From an uncultured SAR116 cluster alpha proteobacterium (GTDB taxonomy: Bacteria > Pseudomonadota > Alphaproteobacteria > Puniceispirillales > GCA-002684695), in the NCBI GenBank assembly GCA_902539295.1, contig CACBIM010000001.1:124001-188000 (forward strand): 64,000 nucleotides of DNA, in the 5' to 3' direction. Shown here piece by piece: positions 28,207 to 37,884 of this stretch. Every line of letters starts with the position of its first letter. The stretch's first letter is position 1. The notes under the pieces were generated by a model. It did not search any database and was not told the origin of the DNA. It was given only the letters and a program-made list of their open reading frames with translations. The position numbers and the translations under genes are program-made.

Positions 28207-29379
28207 TTGTTTCATTCCTTTGTCTAGTCCACTTAAAGTTAGAGGAACCATTTTACCAGAGAAAATATCACTAACCATTTTAATTGTTTGCGTGTAATCC
28301 CAATATTTTTTTGGTACAGGGTTAATCCACATATGAGACTCCCATTGTGATATTGCTTTAAACAACCAATCTTTCCCAGCGATTTTATTAAAATGCTCAT
28401 TAGCACCACCAGGGAATAAAATTTCATATGGGCTCATTGATGCATCACCAACAAAAATACATTTATATTCTTTTCCATAAGTATTTAAAACTTCAAATGT
28501 AGGTATTTGTTCATTCCATCTTCTACGATTATTTTTCCAAACACCTTCGTACAAGCAATTATGAAAATAAAAATATTCTAGATTTTTAAATACACTTCTT
28601 GAAGCGGAAAATAACTCCTCTACTTTTTTAACATATGGATCCATTGATCCACCAACGTCCAAGAATAATAAAACCTTTATTGAATTATTTTTTTCTTTTT
28701 GTGTTTTTATATCTAAATATCCATTCTTTGCAGTTGACTTTATAGTTGAGTCAATATCAATTTCCTCTTGTAGTCCTGTGCGAGCCCATTGGCGCAACCT
28801 CTTTAATGCAATCTTCATTGCTCTTGAACCTAATTCTGATTTATCATCTAAATCTTTAAATTCTCTTTTATCCCAAACCTTAATTGCTTTTTTGTGTCTG
28901 CTTTTATCTTGTCCTATTCTGATGCCTTCAGGATTATATCCATATGCTCCAAATGGAGAAGTACCAGCTGTCCCAATCCATTTATTGCCACCTTGATGCC
29001 TTTTTTCTTGCTCTGAAAGTCTTTTTTTAAGGGTTTCCATTAGCTTATCAAAACCACCTAATGATTTTATTTCTTCCATTTCTTCAGGTGTTAATAATTT
29101 TTCAGATAACTTTTTAACCCATTCTTTTGGTATATCGACTTTATTTAATAAATCTTCTAATGATATATCTTCAATACCTTTGAAAACTTTTGAAAAAACT
29201 AAATCAAACCGATCAATATGCTTCTCATTTTTAATAAGAGATGCTCTTGATAAATAATAAAAACTTTCAACTTTAAATGAAATAACGTTTTTATCCAAGC
29301 AATCTAAAAGAGATAAATATTCTCTTAAGCTAACAGGGATTTTTACATTTCTGAGTTCTATGAAAAAATTCAGAAACAT
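28195..29379 (-). CDS. VWA domain protein, CoxE-like
   Basis: 394 residues. The C-terminal half is a von Willebrand factor A domain with a MIDAS motif DVGGSM (D241-S245) and a downstream EYFYFHNCLYEGVW; the N-terminal half is helical and Lys/Glu-rich. CoxE-like proteins work with MoxR ATPases (CoxD-like) in inserting metals or assembling enzyme complexes, and the partner ATPase gene lies immediately upstream with 3 bp between. No CO dehydrogenase genes are in the window, so the client is unknown. Confidence 0.85.
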   Translation of the reverse strand: MFLNFFIELRNVKIPVSLREYLSLLDCLDKNVISFKVESFYYLSRASLIKNEKHIDRFDLVFSKVFKGIEDISLEDLLNKVDIPKEWVKKLSEKLLTPEEMEEIKSLGGFDKLMETLKKRLSEQEKRHQGGNKWIGTAGTSPFGAYGYNPEGIRIGQDKSRHKKAIKVWDKREFKDLDDKSELGSRAMKIALKRLRQWARTGLQEEIDIDSTIKSTAKNGYLDIKTQKEKNNSIKVLLFLDVGGSMDPYVKKVEELFSASRSVFKNLEYFYFHNCLYEGVWKNNRRRWNEQIPTFEVLNTYGKEYKCIFVGDASMSPYEILFPGGANEHFNKIAGKDWLFKAISQWESHMWINPVPKKYWDYTQTIKMVSDIFSGKMVPLTLSGLDKGMKQLMI

Positions 29380-29382
29380 TAT

Positions 29383-30222
29383 TTAAATATCTCCCCTTGC
29401 CATAAAAGCTATGCGTTCAAACAATTGTATGTCTTGCTCATTTTTCAATAAGGCCCCATGAAGTTTAGGTAACAAATTTTTACCATCATTTTTTAATTCA
29501 ACAGGATCAATATCTTCTACTAAAAGGAGCTTTAACCAATCTAATATTTCAGATGTTGATGGTTTCTTCTTTAATCCTGGTGTTTCTCTAATTTCAAAAA
29601 ACCTTGTTAAAGCTCTATCTAATAAAGCTTTTTTAATATCTGGAAAATGTACTTTTATTATTTTTGATAATGTTTCATTATCAGGAAATTGAATATAGTG
29701 AAAAAAACATCTTCTTAAAAAAGCATCAGGAAGTTCTTTTTCATTATTTGATGTTATAATTACTATAGGACGATTTTTTGATTGAACTAGTTCACCTGTT
29801 TCATAAACATAGAACTCCATTTTATCTAATTCTTGAAGAAGATCATTAGGGAACTCGACATCCGCTTTATCAATCTCATCAATGAGTAATACTGATTTAT
29901 TTTTACTTTCAAATGAATTCCATATTTTCCCTTTTTTTATATACTTTGAAATATCTGAAACATTTTGATCACCAATTTGACTATCTCTTAATCGGCTTAC
30001 TGCATCATATTCATATAAACCCTGTTGAGCACGAGTTGTTGATTTGATTGACCACTCAAAGATTTCAAGTCCTAATGAGCTTGCAACCTGCTTCGCAAGT
30101 TCTGTTTTTCCTGTTCCTGGCTCTCCTTTTACTAATAATGGTCTTTCAAGAGTAATTGCTGCATTTACAGCTATTGTTAAGTCTTTGGTGGAAATATAAT
30201 CATTTGTTCCTGAAAATTTCAT
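29383..30222 (-). CDS. MoxR-family AAA+ ATPase (CoxD-like)
   Basis: 279 residues. Walker A GEPGTGKT (33-40), Walker B VLLIDEIDKAD, sensor 1 IITSNNEKELPDAF with the arginine-finger-type FLRRC. This is the MoxR AAA+ core with a short C-terminal lid. It is the first gene of a two-gene unit with the VWA gene, a pair typical of chaperone-like activation systems for metalloenzymes. Confidence 0.9.
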   Translation of the reverse strand: MKFSGTNDYISTKDLTIAVNAAITLERPLLVKGEPGTGKTELAKQVASSLGLEIFEWSIKSTTRAQQGLYEYDAVSRLRDSQIGDQNVSDISKYIKKGKIWNSFESKNKSVLLIDEIDKADVEFPNDLLQELDKMEFYVYETGELVQSKNRPIVIITSNNEKELPDAFLRRCFFHYIQFPDNETLSKIIKVHFPDIKKALLDRALTRFFEIRETPGLKKKPSTSEILDWLKLLLVEDIDPVELKNDGKNLLPKLHGALLKNEQDIQLFERIAFMARGDI

Positions 30223-30311
30223 AATTACCCTATAATATTTTAAAATATAATTTATTAATCTTTGTTTTTTATATATTTTAAACTTAAAAATAAATATTAA
30301 ATGACATTATA

Positions 30312-31670
30312 ATGAAAATTAATGACCCTGACCTAATTTTTAGCAAAGAAAATCTTTGGGATAGTTACTTAAAAGTTGAGGGTGAACTTGCAAAAGCCCA
30401 ATCGCAAATAGGATTAATACCAAAAAAGGCGGCAACAAATATATATAAAAATGCTAAATTAAGTGTTGTTGGCTCAAATAATATTGAAAAATCATTCGCT
30501 ATTTCAAAATCGTTAATATTATCTATTGTTCAAGAATTATCTAAAAAATGTAGCCGTAATGCAGGTGGGTACGTTCATTGGGGCGGAACAACTAGAAATA
30601 TAATTGATACTGGAAGAAATTTATTAGTGAGAGAAGCTCACAGAATTATTCTTAAAAATTTAAGTATTTCCATAAAAAAACTATCAGATTTAAGTATTAA
30701 ATATTCTGATATTCCGATGCTAGGAAGAACTATGGGTCAAAATGCTGTTCCAATATCTTTTGGTTTCAAAATAGCAGGTTGGATTGAAAGTTTAATTAGA
30801 TTAGATAGTAAATTTAAACATGCTGAGGCAAGTATATTCACTCTTTTATTTGGTGGCGCTGTTGGAGCTATGCATGGTTTTAATGGCAAAGGATATGAAT
30901 TAACGCAGCAATTAGCCAGTAATTTAGGTTTTAATAATTCAATTGTACCTAATCGAACATCACTTGAAACCAGTATTAATTATCTTTTAGCTCTTTCCTT
31001 TCAAGGAATGATTTTAGGCAAAATTGCAAATGAAATATATATTCTAATGTCTCAAAGCATCAACGAGATTTCAGAAAAACAGACAAAGGGGCAAGTAGGC
31101 AGTTCAACAATGCCTCATAAAGTAAATCCTGTAATTATATTACAAGTTATTGAGGAAGCAGCAATTTTGAGAGGCAAGGCAAGTACAACTATTGAAGCTG
31201 GCATGCCATTACATGAGGGAGATTTAAGATATAATAAAATTGTTGATAACTTGATTAAAGATTCAACAGTTCTGTCTTTAAAATTGTCACAGAAATTTAA
31301 CTCTATGCTCAATAATTTATTAATTAACAGTAAACAGATGCAAAGAAATTTATTAAATGAAAAGGACTACATTGCATCTGAAAATTTAATGTATAAGTTA
31401 GGAAAATATTTAGGAAGACAAGAAGCTCATGACTTAATTCATTTGATCATAAAAAAATCTGTTAAAAATAACTTGAGTGCAAAAGAACAATTTTTAAACG
31501 ACCCTGTAATATCAAAATATTTTACAACTACAGACGTAGAAAACATTTTAAATCCTCTTAAATATATTGGTGAAAGTAAAAAAATAAGCCTTAAAATGTC
31601 AAAATTTGGAATAAAAAAAGCTAATGAAATACTCACAAGGTCAAAATCAAAGAACCTTTTAATCAGATAG
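30312..31670 (+). CDS. Fumarase/aspartase-superfamily lyase (adenylosuccinate lyase-like)
   Basis: 452 residues. The superfamily signature GSSTMPHKVNP lies at 263-273 and carries the catalytic Ser loop. Other conserved parts: VHWGGTTRNIIDTG and LGRTMGQNAVPISFG. The pattern is closest to the adenylosuccinate lyase / 3-carboxymuconate cycloisomerase branch, which releases fumarate or isomerises. No purine or aromatic-degradation genes flank it, so the substrate is not assigned. A carboxypeptidase gene follows 11 bp later. Confidence 0.85.
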   Translation: MKINDPDLIFSKENLWDSYLKVEGELAKAQSQIGLIPKKAATNIYKNAKLSVVGSNNIEKSFAISKSLILSIVQELSKKCSRNAGGYVHWGGTTRNIIDTGRNLLVREAHRIILKNLSISIKKLSDLSIKYSDIPMLGRTMGQNAVPISFGFKIAGWIESLIRLDSKFKHAEASIFTLLFGGAVGAMHGFNGKGYELTQQLASNLGFNNSIVPNRTSLETSINYLLALSFQGMILGKIANEIYILMSQSINEISEKQTKGQVGSSTMPHKVNPVIILQVIEEAAILRGKASTTIEAGMPLHEGDLRYNKIVDNLIKDSTVLSLKLSQKFNSMLNNLLINSKQMQRNLLNEKDYIASENLMYKLGKYLGRQEAHDLIHLIIKKSVKNNLSAKEQFLNDPVISKYFTTTDVENILNPLKYIGESKKISLKMSKFGIKKANEILTRSKSKNLLIR

Positions 31671-31681
31671 TTAAGAATCTA

Positions 31682-33160
31682 ATGTACAGTAAATACGAAG
31701 AGCTTATAAAATATGTAAAGCAGACAGAAGCACTCTCGCATGCTTCAGGATTAATTGCTTGGGATCAAGAAACTAAAATGCCTAAAGGATCTGTTGAGCA
31801 AAGGGCAGATACCTTATCTGTTTTAGAAAGTGAAATTCACAAAAGGAAATCAAACAAAAATATTGAAGAATTACTATCACATATCGAAAAAGATGATTTA
31901 TCAAAAATTCAAAAATCTAACTTAGATCATATAAAAAAATCCTTTAATAGAGCATCAAAAATTCCAAATGACTTAGCAACAAAAATTTCTAAAATCTGTT
32001 CGCTATCCCAAATGTCTTGGGTAGAAGCAAATCAAACAAAAGAATTAAAAACTTTTCTTAATTACTTTAAGGAGGTTATTAATCTTAAACGTGAAGAGGC
32101 CCAACTTCTTAGTACTTCTAAAAACATATATGATGCACTTATCGATGACTTTGAACCTGAAATGAATACAGAAAAGTTTGATAAAATTTTTGCTAATTTA
32201 AGAAAAAATCTTATCAAAATTAGAAATAGTATTTTTGAAAATAAGAAACCTGTAAAAGCACTTTCATTCAATTTTGATAAAAATCTTCAATTAGAATTAG
32301 CAAAAGAATTAGCCAATATTTTTGGTTATAATTTTAATATTGGGAGAATGGATTTGTCTCAACACCCCTTCTCTACCGGTAATGGAAATGATGTTCGTAT
32401 TACAACCCGAGTTGATGAAAAAGATCCTTTTAATTGTTTTTATTCAACTATTCATGAAACAGGACATGCAGTATATGAACAAAAAATTCCAAAAGAATTT
32501 ATTTTTACCCCTAATGGAAATGGGGTTTCAATGGGTGTGCATGAAAGTCAATCAAGAATATTTGAAAATCAATTTGGACGAAGTAAAGAGTTCTGCTCTT
32601 TTTTATTCAAGTTAATGTATGATAAATTTGGAAATTTTGGAATTAATGACGAAAATAATTTCTATATTTTTATAAATAATGTTGAAAACTCTTTTATTCG
32701 AACTGAAGCTGACGAAGTGAATTACAATCTTCATATATTAATGAGATACGATCTTGAAAAAGATTTATTTAGTGGAAACTTAAAAGTAGATGATTTAGAA
32801 GAAGCATGGAACACCAGATTTAAAAATGATTTTGGTTTAACTGTTTCAACACCGACTGAAGGATTTCTTCAAGATGTACATTGGTCTGCTGGTTTGTTTG
32901 GTTATTTTCCAACATATACTCTAGGCAATATTTATGCTGGTTGTCTTTATGAAAAAATTATAAGTGAAAACAAAGACATAATGCTTGAAGTTGAAAAAGG
33001 TAGATTAAATGAAATAATTACTTGGTTAACCAAGAATATTTATAATTATGGAAGCAGTGAGAAACCAGACAAAATTATATCTCAAGCCATTAACAAAGAA
33101 GTAAGCGATTTACCACTAATTAATTATTTAAAAAATAAATTTGATAATATTTATAATTAA
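31682..33160 (+). CDS. Metallocarboxypeptidase, M32 (Taq) family
   Basis: 492 residues, the usual M32 length. Zinc site HETGH (H258, H262) with the downstream HESQSR motif supplying the third ligand region. The N-terminus LIAWDQETKMPKGSVEQRADTL is characteristic. M32 enzymes are cytoplasmic and trim C-terminal residues from peptides. It sits behind the lyase gene on the same strand and converges on the small exported-protein gene with no gap. Confidence 0.92.
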   Translation: MYSKYEELIKYVKQTEALSHASGLIAWDQETKMPKGSVEQRADTLSVLESEIHKRKSNKNIEELLSHIEKDDLSKIQKSNLDHIKKSFNRASKIPNDLATKISKICSLSQMSWVEANQTKELKTFLNYFKEVINLKREEAQLLSTSKNIYDALIDDFEPEMNTEKFDKIFANLRKNLIKIRNSIFENKKPVKALSFNFDKNLQLELAKELANIFGYNFNIGRMDLSQHPFSTGNGNDVRITTRVDEKDPFNCFYSTIHETGHAVYEQKIPKEFIFTPNGNGVSMGVHESQSRIFENQFGRSKEFCSFLFKLMYDKFGNFGINDENNFYIFINNVENSFIRTEADEVNYNLHILMRYDLEKDLFSGNLKVDDLEEAWNTRFKNDFGLTVSTPTEGFLQDVHWSAGLFGYFPTYTLGNIYAGCLYEKIISENKDIMLEVEKGRLNEIITWLTKNIYNYGSSEKPDKIISQAINKEVSDLPLINYLKNKFDNIYN

Positions 33161-33532
33161 TTATTTTCTTTTTTTACAGTCTGCGTGAATGTTTATAATG
33201 CCACTTTCAGGATTTACATGTGAAAACCAAAGAGATTTATTTGCGTAATTCATAATATATATATCATGGTGTATATTAAAGCTGTCTTTATGAGCACTAA
33301 ACCACCCTATTCTCTCAGAAGTTAGATTATCAAAATATCCACCTTTGCCAAATTGAATTGTAAAATCATCTTTCCATTTAAATGAAAATCTTTGTTCTCT
33401 CCATTTTTTTGGCATTCCATCTTTATCAATACCAATAAAATTTTTCATCTTACAATCATATGTTTCATTAATATAAGCGTGTGAAACATTATAAGAAATA
33501 ATAATTATAGTTAAAAAAATAACGTATTTCAT
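33161..33532 (-). CDS. Hypothetical exported protein, 123 residues
   Basis: I do not recognise the family. There is a signal peptide (about 1-19, cleavage after SHA). The mature part of about 104 residues has two cysteines, one near each end (C27 and C119), which could pair in the periplasm, and is rich in Phe/Trp/Lys. It lies 3 bp downstream of the GST gene and is probably the last gene of that unit. Confidence 0.6.
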   Translation of the reverse strand: MKYVIFLTIIIISYNVSHAYINETYDCKMKNFIGIDKDGMPKKWREQRFSFKWKDDFTIQFGKGGYFDNLTSERIGWFSAHKDSFNIHHDIYIMNYANKSLWFSHVNPESGIINIHADCKKRK

Positions 33533-33535
33533 AAT

Positions 33536-34174
33536 CTACTTATAGGTTTCTGAAACCCATCTTTTAATATCAGTATTATTATTTACTTCATTGTAAACTC
33601 TATTCAGCTTATTAAAATCATCGGTAATATCTTGAGGAATGTCGTCAATTACACCAGATTTTAACCATCCCATCAATCTCCATATGGCTATGTCTGCTAA
33701 AGTCATTCTATTTTCAGCAAACCAAATATTTTCATCTTTTAATAAATTCTCAAGATATCCAAAGTACTTGGGTAGATCATTTTTTGATAGTTCTTGACGC
33801 ATTAATTTCTTTTTATCAGGATCTTGCTCTCTCATGGAAGGTCTCATTAGCATATTTATATCAGTCGCTGTATCTATAATTTGATCAACTTTTCCTGCTT
33901 CAACTAAACTATCTGGATAAAAACCACTAATCTTCCCACAAATTCTGGCAATTGCTCCTGTTTGAGCAATACTCTGCCCATCAATTACCAGCACTGGCAA
34001 CTGACTAAATGGAATAATTGTACCGTCAGTCATTTTGCCATTTTCTTTTATATAAGAGAACTCTTCACTTGTAATTCTTTTGTCTTCAAATTTAGTATTT
34101 GAAATATAAAGTGGTATTCTTGCAACCTCAGCCCTCCAGAACGGAAAATTAAAATAAATAATTTTTAATTCCAT
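33536..34174 (-). CDS. Glutathione S-transferase family protein
   Basis: 212 residues. The N-terminal thioredoxin-like domain has LKIIYFNFPFWRAEVARI and LPVLVIDGQSIAQTGAIAR (cis-Pro and the Ser-equivalent that contact glutathione's gamma-glutamyl part); the C-terminal helical domain includes MTLADIAIWRLMGWL. It resembles sigma/alpha-type GSTs with a catalytic Tyr at the YF position. It abuts the HPF gene. Confidence 0.85.
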   Translation of the reverse strand: MELKIIYFNFPFWRAEVARIPLYISNTKFEDKRITSEEFSYIKENGKMTDGTIIPFSQLPVLVIDGQSIAQTGAIARICGKISGFYPDSLVEAGKVDQIIDTATDINMLMRPSMREQDPDKKKLMRQELSKNDLPKYFGYLENLLKDENIWFAENRMTLADIAIWRLMGWLKSGVIDDIPQDITDDFNKLNRVYNEVNNNTDIKRWVSETYK

Positions 34175-34789
34175 TTATGTTTCTCCCTTTTTTTCATTAA
34201 TAGAAACGTTTCTAACTCTATGACCTCTTGGGTCAACCCATCCAATAGCACCATCTTCTCTCTTATAAAGCATGTTTAAACCTTGATGCGAAATATTTCT
34301 GTACATTAAAGCATTCAAATTTTCCAAATCAAATTTCATAATGGCCTCTTCTGTTGTCATTTCTTCAATCTGATAAGAAAGTTCCATTAAGATAGGTGGC
34401 ATACCTTCATTCTGGTTTATTCCATCGTCTTGATTTATATCTGTGTCAAGAACTGTTTCTTGAGCAAAGTGTATTTCTTTTTTTTCTGAATTTAACCTGT
34501 AATCTTTTAATTTTCTTTTATATCTTCTAAGTCTTTTTTCAAATTTTTCTACAGCAATATCAAAGGCTGCATGAGCATCGATTGATGACCCACTAGTTTC
34601 TACTTTTGCCCTTTTTGTAAGTGAAACTAAAATTTTAACAGTAAACTCGTTAATTGATTTTTTTAAAATTATAGAACCAGAAATTGCTCTTTCAAAATAT
34701 TTGTTCGTTGATTTTTGTAATTTTTCTTCAGCATAATTTTTAAATGATTGCCCAGTATTTAAATTTTGACCAGATATCTCAATTTTCAT
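34175..34789 (-). CDS. hpf: Long-form ribosome hibernation promoting factor
   Basis: 204 residues. The N-terminal domain (about 1-110) has the HPF/RaiA pattern: EISGQNLNTGQSFKNYAEE, then SSIDAHAAFDIAVEKFEKRLRRYKRKLKDY (a basic helix). An acidic linker follows and the C-terminal dimerisation domain (about 145-204) has MKFDLENLNALMYRN and GAIGWVDPRG. Long HPF makes 100S ribosome dimers in stationary phase. The last codons meet the GST gene start region directly. Confidence 0.93.
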   Translation of the reverse strand: MKIEISGQNLNTGQSFKNYAEEKLQKSTNKYFERAISGSIILKKSINEFTVKILVSLTKRAKVETSGSSIDAHAAFDIAVEKFEKRLRRYKRKLKDYRLNSEKKEIHFAQETVLDTDINQDDGINQNEGMPPILMELSYQIEEMTTEEAIMKFDLENLNALMYRNISHQGLNMLYKREDGAIGWVDPRGHRVRNVSINEKKGET

Positions 34790-34797
34790 GAATTCCT

Positions 34798-35331
34798 CTA
34801 AGTTATGTTTTTAAGATTTCTTTTAAAATAAATAAAATTATCAATGTAATGAAGCGCTGATAATTTGTTTTGATGTATTTCATCATCTGTTAAAAGTCTT
34901 CTCACTTTTGCTGGAGAGCCAATAATAAGTGAATTATCAGGGAAGACTTTTCCTTCTGTAATTAATGAATTTGCTCCAACGATAGAATTATTTCCAATTG
35001 TTGAATCATTAAGAAGAGTGGATCCCATCCCTATTAGAGAGTTATCACCTATAGTACAACCATGGACAATTACAGAGTGGCCAATTGTACATCCTTTACC
35101 GATGTTAACCATTGAACCCTTGTCAACATGGATAACAGTGTTTTCTTGGATATTTGTATCTTCATTAATTATTATAGGCTCATTATCCCCCCTTAAAACA
35201 GCACCAAACCAGATGCCAACATTAATTCCAATTCTTACATCCCCAATTATATTTGCAGATGAGGAAATCCAATATTCACCATTAGGTAAGGTTGGTGATA
35301 TGTCATTTAAACTATAAATTGGCATTAGCAA
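34798..35331 (-). CDS. Gamma-carbonic anhydrase family protein
   Basis: 177 residues, a left-handed beta-helix of hexapeptide repeats. The three zinc-ligand histidines of the family are present: H68 (TVIHVDKG), H85 and H90 (IGHSVIVHGCTIGD). GAVLRGDNEPI is also typical. The start overlaps the upstream oxygenase stop by 7 bp; a second Met at codon 3 is an alternative start. It may hydrate CO2 or bind CoA-linked substrates, as in the CaiE/PaaY branch. Confidence 0.88.
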   Translation of the reverse strand: MLMPIYSLNDISPTLPNGEYWISSSANIIGDVRIGINVGIWFGAVLRGDNEPIIINEDTNIQENTVIHVDKGSMVNIGKGCTIGHSVIVHGCTIGDNSLIGMGSTLLNDSTIGNNSIVGANSLITEGKVFPDNSLIIGSPAKVRRLLTDDEIHQNKLSALHYIDNFIYFKRNLKNIT

Positions 35332-36284
35332 TTTTTGTTCGTTGTTGAATTAAATTTATTCATTAAATAAGGCCCTGATTTAACTTCAGAATACTTTATT
35401 CCCTTATCTACACAAGATCTTATACAGTTAATTTTTGCATCCCAATCAGGTTGATGAAAAAAAGCCAACGTTTTTCTAGAACCAGAAAAATTTTTTGGTA
35501 CAACTCTGTGTAGAGTTGATGCCCATCTATCATTAGTCCAACGAGCCATCAAGTCTCCTATATTGATAATAAATGAATTTTCTATATTTGGAATGTCAAT
35601 CCATTTATTTTCATATTTTACTTGTAATCCATCAATTGAATTTAACGAATGTAGAATTGTCAAACTACCATAATCTGTATGCTCTCCAGCTCTTTGTTGA
35701 TTAGGTAGAACTTTCTTTGTTATTTTTGGGTAGTTTAATGCTCTTAAAGCAGAAATTGGATTGTTAATATATTTATTAAAGTAATTTGCTTTTAAATTTA
35801 AGGAAATTGCAAAAACTGACATGAGACGTTTCGCAAGATTTTCCATTTCATTATAATATATTTCCCAATATTTTTTAAAATTTTCTATCTCTGGCCATAT
35901 TGTTGGTAAATAACAAAAATCAAAAGCTTCTTTTGAAATATTTTTAGATGGTACTCTAATTGGACCACCATTAAAACTTTCTTTTAAGTCTGGTGGAGTA
36001 TTATTACCTATTGATTTAGCTAAAGTTTCACTTTCTGAAACAAAATAACCATAAGGATAACCATTATAAGGAGCTTGAAATCTATTTTTAAAATTTTCAT
36101 TTTGATTAAAAAAAATATCTAAAACTAAACTAATATTATTTAAACATGTTTTTGAAATGCCGTGATTAATAATTATCAAAAAACCTATTTTTTGAAGATG
36201 GGCATCTATTTTTTTTGCATATATATTTTTTTCATGAGAGTTTGCATTTTCAAACTCTAACAAATCAAAAGTTTCTATTTTCAT
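35325..36284 (-). CDS. 2-oxoglutarate/Fe(II)-dependent oxygenase, isopenicillin N synthase family
   Basis: 319 residues. The iron-binding triad is H202-x-D204 (EHTDYGSLT) and H259 (STLHRVV), and R270 (GSRKTLAFF) is the co-substrate arginine. NHGISK near residue 40 is the N-terminal DIOX_N motif. The substrate is unknown; relatives oxidise small molecules such as amino acids and plant hormones. It lies 5 bp after the tautomerase gene. Confidence 0.87.
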   Translation of the reverse strand: MKIETFDLLEFENANSHEKNIYAKKIDAHLQKIGFLIIINHGISKTCLNNISLVLDIFFNQNENFKNRFQAPYNGYPYGYFVSESETLAKSIGNNTPPDLKESFNGGPIRVPSKNISKEAFDFCYLPTIWPEIENFKKYWEIYYNEMENLAKRLMSVFAISLNLKANYFNKYINNPISALRALNYPKITKKVLPNQQRAGEHTDYGSLTILHSLNSIDGLQVKYENKWIDIPNIENSFIINIGDLMARWTNDRWASTLHRVVPKNFSGSRKTLAFFHQPDWDAKINCIRSCVDKGIKYSEVKSGPYLMNKFNSTTNKNC

Positions 36285-36289
36285 AAATT

Positions 36290-36484
36290 TTATTTTGGTT
36301 GTTTTTCAGAAAACAATTGTCCATTAATACTCCAATTTTCTTTTTCAACCTCATATAAAATCACATCAATGCCTACATGATTTTCACCACAAGCTCTATT
36401 GAATGCTTGAGTTAATTCTTTGACAAGATTTTGTTTTTGTTTTTTTGTTCTTCCTTTAAGCATATCAACTCTAATAATGGGCAT
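36290..36484 (-). CDS. 4-oxalocrotonate tautomerase family protein
   Basis: 64 residues, exactly the 4-OT length. Pro2 (MPIIRV), the catalytic base after Met removal, is present, followed by LKGRTKKQKQNLVKELTQAF. The family tautomerises enols of 2-oxo acids. First gene of a minus-strand run (tautomerase, 2OG oxygenase, gamma-CA, HPF, GST, exported protein), divergent from the aminotransferase gene. Confidence 0.87.
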   Translation of the reverse strand: MPIIRVDMLKGRTKKQKQNLVKELTQAFNRACGENHVGIDVILYEVEKENWSINGQLFSEKQPK

Positions 36485-36588
36485 TTTCTAGTTCCTATAT
36501 TTTATAATTAAAAACATATAGATTATATGGTTTTATTAAATATAATCTTTCATATACATTTAATTTATAAACCTTTTTTTTTGAAACT

Positions 36589-37884
36589 GTGACTCATTAT
36601 AAAAATATTTTAGTAAAGAGAGATCAACTTCTAGGTCCTAATTTGCCTACTTTCTACGATCAACCAGTTCACTTAGTTAAAGGTAAAGATGTTTGGGTTT
36701 GGGATATTGATGGAAAAAAATATTTAGATTGCTATAATAATGTTCCTCATGTTGGTCATTGTCACCCTAAGGTTGTTGAAGCAATTTATAAACAATCTTC
36801 AACCTTAAATACTCATACACGCTACATTCATGAAGGAATTTTAACTTATATTGAAAAATTAACTCAAACATTTAATTTTGACTTAACCACAGCAATTATG
36901 ACTTGTACAGGGTCAGAGGCAAATGACATAGCTTTAAGAATTGCTCAGACAATTACAAACGCTAAAGGTATTATATCAACTAATCACACTTATCATGGGA
37001 ACACCGCACTGGTTTCACAATTAAGCGATACAAATCCATCTAGTAGTTTTTCCTTAAATTCTTTTAAAAGGGTTTTTGCACCAGATAGCTATCGATTAAA
37101 TGGATCAAAAAACTTAGAGGAATATTCCAGAAATTTTGCTCAAGATATTGAACAAAAGATAAATGAGTTTAAGAAAGAAAATATTGGTTTTGCAGGTATT
37201 ATTTTATGCCCATTTTTTGCAAATGAGGGGTTTCCTAATCTTCCAAATGGTTGGTTAGAGCCTGCTCAGAAAATTATAAAAAAACATGGTGGAATTATTA
37301 TTGCTGATGAAGTTCAGCCTGGCTTTGGTAGATTAGGCTCATCTATGTGGTCTCATGATATAATAGGTATTCAACCTGATATTGTTACAATTGGAAAACC
37401 AATGGCCAATGGACATCCTGTTGGTGCATTGATTACAAATTATAATTTTATGTCAGAATTTAGAAAGAAATACAGATACTTTAATACTTTTGGAGGCAAT
37501 CCAGTATCCTGTGCTGCATCACTTTCTGTACTAGAAATAATTAAAGAAGAAAATTTATTATCTAATGCTGAAAAAGTAGGTGATTATGCACAAAAAAAAT
37601 TAAAAGAGCTTGCAAAAAAATACGAATTTATTGGTGATGTGAGAGGGTCTGGTCTTTTTTTTGGTATTGAATTAGTTTCTGATAAAAATGCAAAAACACC
37701 TGCATCTGAATTAACATCAAAAATAGTTAATCAAATGAAAGATGAAGGAATTTTATTAAGTAAATTGGGTATAAACTATAATACTCTAAAAATTAGACCA
37801 CCTATGACATTTACAAAAGCAAATGTTGATTATTTAATAGAAAAACTTGATAAAGTTTTAGATAAAACTCAACTTAATGATTAA
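36589..37884 (+). CDS. Class III PLP-dependent aminotransferase, phospho-lyase-like
   Basis: 431 residues from a GTG start at 36589. PLP features: DEVQPGFGR (Asp that contacts the pyridine ring) and the lysine K270 in TIGKPMANGHP. The spacing and the motifs NVPHVGHCHPKVV and FNTFGGNPVSCAA resemble the AGXT2L branch (ethanolamine-phosphate and 5-phosphohydroxylysine phospho-lyases). The next gene is an APH-type kinase whose ATG overlaps this stop by 8 bp, which strengthens a kinase plus phospho-lyase reading. Confidence 0.87.
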   Translation: MTHYKNILVKRDQLLGPNLPTFYDQPVHLVKGKDVWVWDIDGKKYLDCYNNVPHVGHCHPKVVEAIYKQSSTLNTHTRYIHEGILTYIEKLTQTFNFDLTTAIMTCTGSEANDIALRIAQTITNAKGIISTNHTYHGNTALVSQLSDTNPSSSFSLNSFKRVFAPDSYRLNGSKNLEEYSRNFAQDIEQKINEFKKENIGFAGIILCPFFANEGFPNLPNGWLEPAQKIIKKHGGIIIADEVQPGFGRLGSSMWSHDIIGIQPDIVTIGKPMANGHPVGALITNYNFMSEFRKKYRYFNTFGGNPVSCAASLSVLEIIKEENLLSNAEKVGDYAQKKLKELAKKYEFIGDVRGSGLFFGIELVSDKNAKTPASELTSKIVNQMKDEGILLSKLGINYNTLKIRPPMTFTKANVDYLIEKLDKVLDKTQLND